Origin: Rhodobacteraceae bacterium UBA2776
GTDB lineage: Bacteria; Pseudomonadota; Alphaproteobacteria; Rhodobacterales; Rhodobacteraceae
NCBI GenBank assembly: GCA_002352425.1
Contig: DEIK01000008.1
Location: 1-8,563, forward strand
Length of the DNA: 8,563 bases
Direction: 5' to 3'
A program made the position numbers and the translations under genes. Positions 6,208-8,563 of this stretch are shown one piece after another. The notes under the pieces are model-generated. The model was not told the origin of the DNA and made no database searches. It worked only from the letters and a program-made list of their open reading frames with translations. The stretch's first letter is position 1, and every line of letters starts with the position of its first letter.

Positions 6208-7164
6208 ATGACCCGCACTGTTGTCGAGAGTAAAACCAAAACCATCACCATCGGCTTTGATGAGCCGTTCTGCGTGATTGGTGAGCGGATCAATCCAACG
6301 GGGCGCAAGGCCTTGGCGCGGGAGCTGGAAGCCGGTGATTTTTCCACTGTGGAGAAAGACGCGATCAATCAGGTGGCCTGCGGGGCGACTATGCTCGATA
6401 TCAACGCGGGCGTGGTTTACAATTCCAACCCCAACCCGAATGAAACCGAACCCCCCTTGATGACCAAAGTTATCGAAACAGTTCAAGGGCTTGTGGATAT
6501 ACCTTTGTGTATCGATTCATCCGTTTCGGGGGCGCTTGAGGCCGGTTTGCTGGTCGCCGAGGGGCGTCCATTGCTGAATTCGGTCACGGGCGAAGAGGAA
6601 AAGCTGGAGCTGATCCTGCCGCTGGTTAAAAAATACAATGTGCCGGTCGTGGCGATTTCCAATGATGATACAGGGATTTCAGAAGACCCCGATGTGCGTT
6701 TTGCGGTTGCCAAAAAGATTGTCGAGCGGGCGGCGGATTTCGGCATCCCGGCCCATGACATTGTGGTTGATCCATTGGTAATGCCGATCGGCGCGATGGC
6801 GGGGGCTGGACAGCAAGTGTTCACCTTGGTGCGTCGGTTGCGCGATGAGCTGGGCGTGAACACCACCTGCGGGGCCTCGAATATCAGTTTCGGTCTGCCG
6901 CACCGCCACGGCATCAATGCTGCGTTCTTGCCGATGGCGATAGCGGCGGGGATGACCAGCGCCATTATGAACCCGCTGCGTCCGGTTGAAATGGAAGCCA
7001 TCAAGGCGGCCAATATGTTGATGAACCATGACCCCCACGGGGCTGAATGGATCAAATTCGCACGGGTGTTGGACGCGGTCGAGGCTGGGGCCAGCTTTGC
7101 GGATGCCTCGGTTGAAAGCGCCGCTGCCGGGTCAGGACGTGGCGGCCGCCGCCGTCGCCGCTAG
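6208..7164 (+). CDS. Methyltetrahydrofolate:corrinoid methyltransferase, pterin-binding domain protein (probable split MetH component)
   Basis: The protein is a stand-alone pterin-binding TIM barrel that transfers the methyl group of methyl-THF to the cobalt of a corrinoid protein. Motifs in the 318 residues are GERINPTG (25-32), MLDINAG (62-68), CIDSS (101-105), NSVTGE (124-129), VVDPLVMPIG (186-195), GASNISFGLPHR (222-233) and MNPLRP (254-259). These match the folate-binding domain of MetH and the AcsE/MtvB-type methyltransferases. There is no homocysteine-binding, cobalamin-binding or reactivation domain, so it needs partners encoded elsewhere. Rhodobacterales are known, from Phaeobacter mutant-fitness work as I recall it, to use a MetH split into separate proteins. 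This gene, directly behind metF, fits the pterin-binding piece. The tail (309-318) is SGRGGRRRRR, a basic extension outside the barrel. AAGGA (6197-6201) overlaps the metF stop and precedes the ATG by six bases. Confidence 0.9.
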   Translation: MTRTVVESKTKTITIGFDEPFCVIGERINPTGRKALARELEAGDFSTVEKDAINQVACGATMLDINAGVVYNSNPNPNETEPPLMTKVIETVQGLVDIPLCIDSSVSGALEAGLLVAEGRPLLNSVTGEEEKLELILPLVKKYNVPVVAISNDDTGISEDPDVRFAVAKKIVERAADFGIPAHDIVVDPLVMPIGAMAGAGQQVFTLVRRLRDELGVNTTCGASNISFGLPHRHGINAAFLPMAIAAGMTSAIMNPLRPVEMEAIKAANMLMNHDPHGAEWIKFARVLDAVEAGASFADASVESAAAGSGRGGRRRRR

Positions 7165-7248
7165 GTCTCGGCGAGGCCTCTGCGGTATAAAAACCGCAAC
7201 ATCCTGCCAATCCTGCCTGCTTTGGGGTTTTGTTGCAGCCAATAGGCT

Positions 7249-7276
7249 TCGACTATGGTAATGCTTTCGTTATAAC
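7249..7276 (+). promoter_or_regulatory. Probable promoter of the lipoprotein gene
   Basis: TCGACT (7249-7254) and TATAAC (7271-7276) are 16 bases apart. The -10 matches five of six consensus bases and the -35 four of six. The expected transcript start is near 7283. Confidence 0.5.
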
Positions 7277-7281
7277 AAACA

Positions 7282-7298
7282 GCCCCGACAAACGGGGC
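7282..7298 (+). other. GC-rich hairpin at the predicted 5' end of the lipoprotein mRNA
   Basis: GCCCCG (7282-7287) pairs perfectly with CGGGGC (7293-7298) across the loop ACAAA. It lies right at the predicted transcript start and 25 bases before the start codon. It could protect the mRNA 5' end. It has no plus-strand T run, so it is not a terminator for the upstream operon. Confidence 0.5.
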
Positions 7299-7323
7299 AA
7301 GCAGCAGTGTAACGAGGCAGACC

Positions 7324-7944
7324 ATGGCAAAAACATTCACCCTTGCATCAATGATGCTTGCAGGATCCTTAAGCCTTGCGGGTTGTTCCAGCACCAAATG
7401 GACCACCAATTACGCCGACGTGATCGACCCTGCCGTGGCCAAAAGCTGGCGGGTGGTCGATGTTGACGTGGTGGTGCCGCGCAGCCTGACTGTGTCCGAG
7501 GCCAACACCTTTGCCCCCAATGCCGACATCGTTTGGCGCGAGTTTCCCTATGGCGACCGTTACGATCAGGTTGACGCCATCATGACCACTGCCGCAACGC
7601 AAGGTGCATCTACCTTGCAAGGGACGCGCGACGTGAGATTGAAAATCACGATGATGCAGTTCCATGCCCTATCCGAGAAAACCCGTGCAGTGCTGAATAA
7701 TTCCGGCGTTCATGACATTACCTTTACAGCGCAAATATTTGATATTGCAACAAATACACCCCTTTCCCCGCCCGATTTGATCAAGGCCGACCTGATCGCC
7801 TTTGTCGGTGATCAGGCTGTGGCGGCTGAAAAGCAAGGGTTGACCCAAAAGGTGCGCATCACCAGCCATGTGGCGTCGGTGATTGCCGGATGGTTGGGCA
7901 CGGGTCCAGATGTTCGCGGCGGGTTTAAGCGCAACGGCCGTTAA
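7324..7944 (+). CDS. DUF6778-type lipoprotein of unknown function
   Basis: This is a predicted lipoprotein of 206 residues. The N-terminus is a lipoprotein signal peptide with lipobox LAGC, lipidated at Cys21, followed by SSTKW. The mature part contains a conserved-looking block SWRVVDVDVVVPRSLTVSEA (41-60), then ANTFAPNADIVWRE (60-73), a GDRYDQVDAIM segment, and a later DVRLKITMMQFHALSEKTR stretch. The alternating pattern suggests beta strands. From memory this matches DUF6778, a lipoprotein family largely restricted to Rhodobacterales and without known function. Ser22 after the lipid Cys is not Asp, so outer-membrane sorting by Lol is expected. GAGG (7314-7317) lies six bases before the ATG. 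Its own promoter and the 159-base gap upstream suggest it is transcribed alone. Confidence 0.83.
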   Translation: MAKTFTLASMMLAGSLSLAGCSSTKWTTNYADVIDPAVAKSWRVVDVDVVVPRSLTVSEANTFAPNADIVWREFPYGDRYDQVDAIMTTAATQGASTLQGTRDVRLKITMMQFHALSEKTRAVLNNSGVHDITFTAQIFDIATNTPLSPPDLIKADLIAFVGDQAVAAEKQGLTQKVRITSHVASVIAGWLGTGPDVRGGFKRNGR

Positions 7945-8075
7945 GCTGGTGCAACGGTGCGCGTGATCTGGTCGAAATGTGACGCTCAGTTGCGCAAACG
8001 CGAACTGATCTAGGTCATAGAACCCTGCCCCCAAATGCGACACGACAAGCTTGCAACAGGAACAGGAGCCTTCCC
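7945..8075. other. Intergenic region before the CoA-transferase gene
   Basis: An imperfect hairpin pairs CAGTT-GCG (7987-7994) with CGC-G-AACTG (7999-8007), with one bulged G. It has no following T run, so it is a weak terminator candidate for the lipoprotein gene. Two similar direct blocks, TGATCTGGTC and TGATCTAGGTC, occur near 7964 and 8006. No convincing promoter was found. Confidence 0.35.
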
Positions 8076-8563
8076 ATGACCACCCCGCTGTCCGGTATCA
8101 CCGTGATTGATCTCTCGCATGTTTTGGCGGGCCCTTACTGCACCATGATGCTGTCCGATCTGGGCGCGCGCGTCATTAAGGTCGAGCAACCCGACATTGG
8201 CGATGATACTCGCCATTTTCCGCCGTTTCGCGATGGCGAAAGCGCCTATTTCGCGGCCATTAATCGTGGCAAAGAATCAATTTCACTAAATTTGAAAGAC
8301 GACGCCGATCGCGCCCTGTTTGAACAAATGCTGCCAAAGGCCGACGTGATTGTTGAAAACTACCGCCCCGGCGTGATGGAACGGTTGGGCTATGGTTGGG
8401 AAGACCTGCACGCACGGTTCCCGCGCCTGATTTATGGCGCTGTATCGGGTTTTGGCCACACGGGGCCAGAGGCGATGAAACCCGCCTATGACATGGTGGT
8501 GCAGGCCCGCAGCGGGCTGATGTCGATCACCGGCGAAGCGGGCCGCGAACCTGTGCGTGTGGG
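8076..8563 (+). CDS. CaiB/BaiF family (class III) CoA-transferase, N-terminal part
   Basis: Family III CoA-transferases move CoA between acyl-CoA and a free carboxylic acid through a covalent aspartyl-CoA intermediate. The 162 visible complete codons start with the classic MTTPLSGITVIDLSHVLAGP and continue with YCTMMLSDLGARVIKVEQP (21-39). They also hold the NRGKESISLNLK block (63-74) and YRPGVMERLGYG (96-107). The likely nucleophile is Asp139 in AYDMVVQARSGLMSITGE (137-154). The ATG is fixed by CAGGAG (8063-8068) seven bases upstream. The frame is still open at the window edge, and a full member has about 380-400 residues, so more than half is missing. The substrate cannot be told: formyl, carnitine, mesaconate and many other acids are used within the family. 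Confidence 0.93.
   Translation, partial: MTTPLSGITVIDLSHVLAGPYCTMMLSDLGARVIKVEQPDIGDDTRHFPPFRDGESAYFAAINRGKESISLNLKDDADRALFEQMLPKADVIVENYRPGVMERLGYGWEDLHARFPRLIYGAVSGFGHTGPEAMKPAYDMVVQARSGLMSITGEAGREPVRV

Larger units (their letters stand above)
7165..7323. other. Intergenic region between the methyltransferase and lipoprotein genes
   Basis: The region holds a weak hairpin, TGCGGT (7181-7186) with ACCGCA (7193-7198) around an A-rich loop. It has no T run on the plus strand, so it is at best a poor terminator for the upstream operon. The promoter and the GC hairpin of the lipoprotein gene are listed separately. A 54-codon frame runs on the opposite strand (7161-7325); see findings. Confidence 0.5.

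Noticed and set aside
7201..7221. Tandem TCCTGCC units downstream of the methyltransferase
   Set aside because: There are only two short copies, too few to call a repeat array and within what chance allows.

Overview
The window looks like chromosomal DNA of a marine alphaproteobacterium of the Rhodobacterales (Roseobacter-type). The support is moderate GC content by eye, a DUF6778-type lipoprotein, a small Virulence_fact-type protein next to a divergent MetF and a stand-alone pterin-binding methyltransferase, and a Ppx/GppA gene joined to rlmE. No tRNA, rRNA, CRISPR array, insertion sequence or phage gene was seen. All the main genes look intact; the first and last run off the window ends.

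Layout. (1) Positions 1-953 (minus) encode the N-terminal 317 residues of a PhnD-like periplasmic binding protein for phosphonate, phosphite or phosphate. Diverging from it, 1143-2807 (plus) encodes a Na+/phosphate cotransporter of the NptA/YjbB type with a C-terminal PhoU-like domain. The 189-base gap between them holds a convincing Pho box (about 1057-1074), so both phosphorus uptake genes are probably PhoB-controlled. (2) A convergent gap of 41 bases with two back-to-back palindromes separates them from a minus-strand pair: a Ppx/GppA phosphatase (3571-4689) overlapping rlmE (2849-3571) through TAATG. (3) After a divergent gap (4690-4930), a tight plus-strand operon follows: a 98-residue Virulence_fact-type protein, a divergent methylenetetrahydrofolate reductase, and a methyltetrahydrofolate:corrinoid methyltransferase with an arginine tail. 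This is a one-carbon module. The methyltransferase is probably one piece of the split, B12-dependent methionine synthase known in Roseobacters. (4) A single-gene unit encodes a DUF6778-type lipoprotein (7324-7944), with its own likely promoter and a GC-rich hairpin close to the predicted transcript start. (5) The window ends inside a class III (CaiB/BaiF) CoA-transferase.

How the parts work together. Two themes stand out. One is acquisition of phosphorus, with an ABC uptake system and a Na+-driven transporter facing away from a shared PhoB-type control region; the nearby Ppx/GppA enzyme also handles polyphosphate or pppGpp. The other is supply of methyl groups: 5,10-methylene-THF is reduced to methyl-THF, whose methyl group is passed to a corrinoid protein encoded elsewhere. 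The least understood part is the small first gene of that operon.
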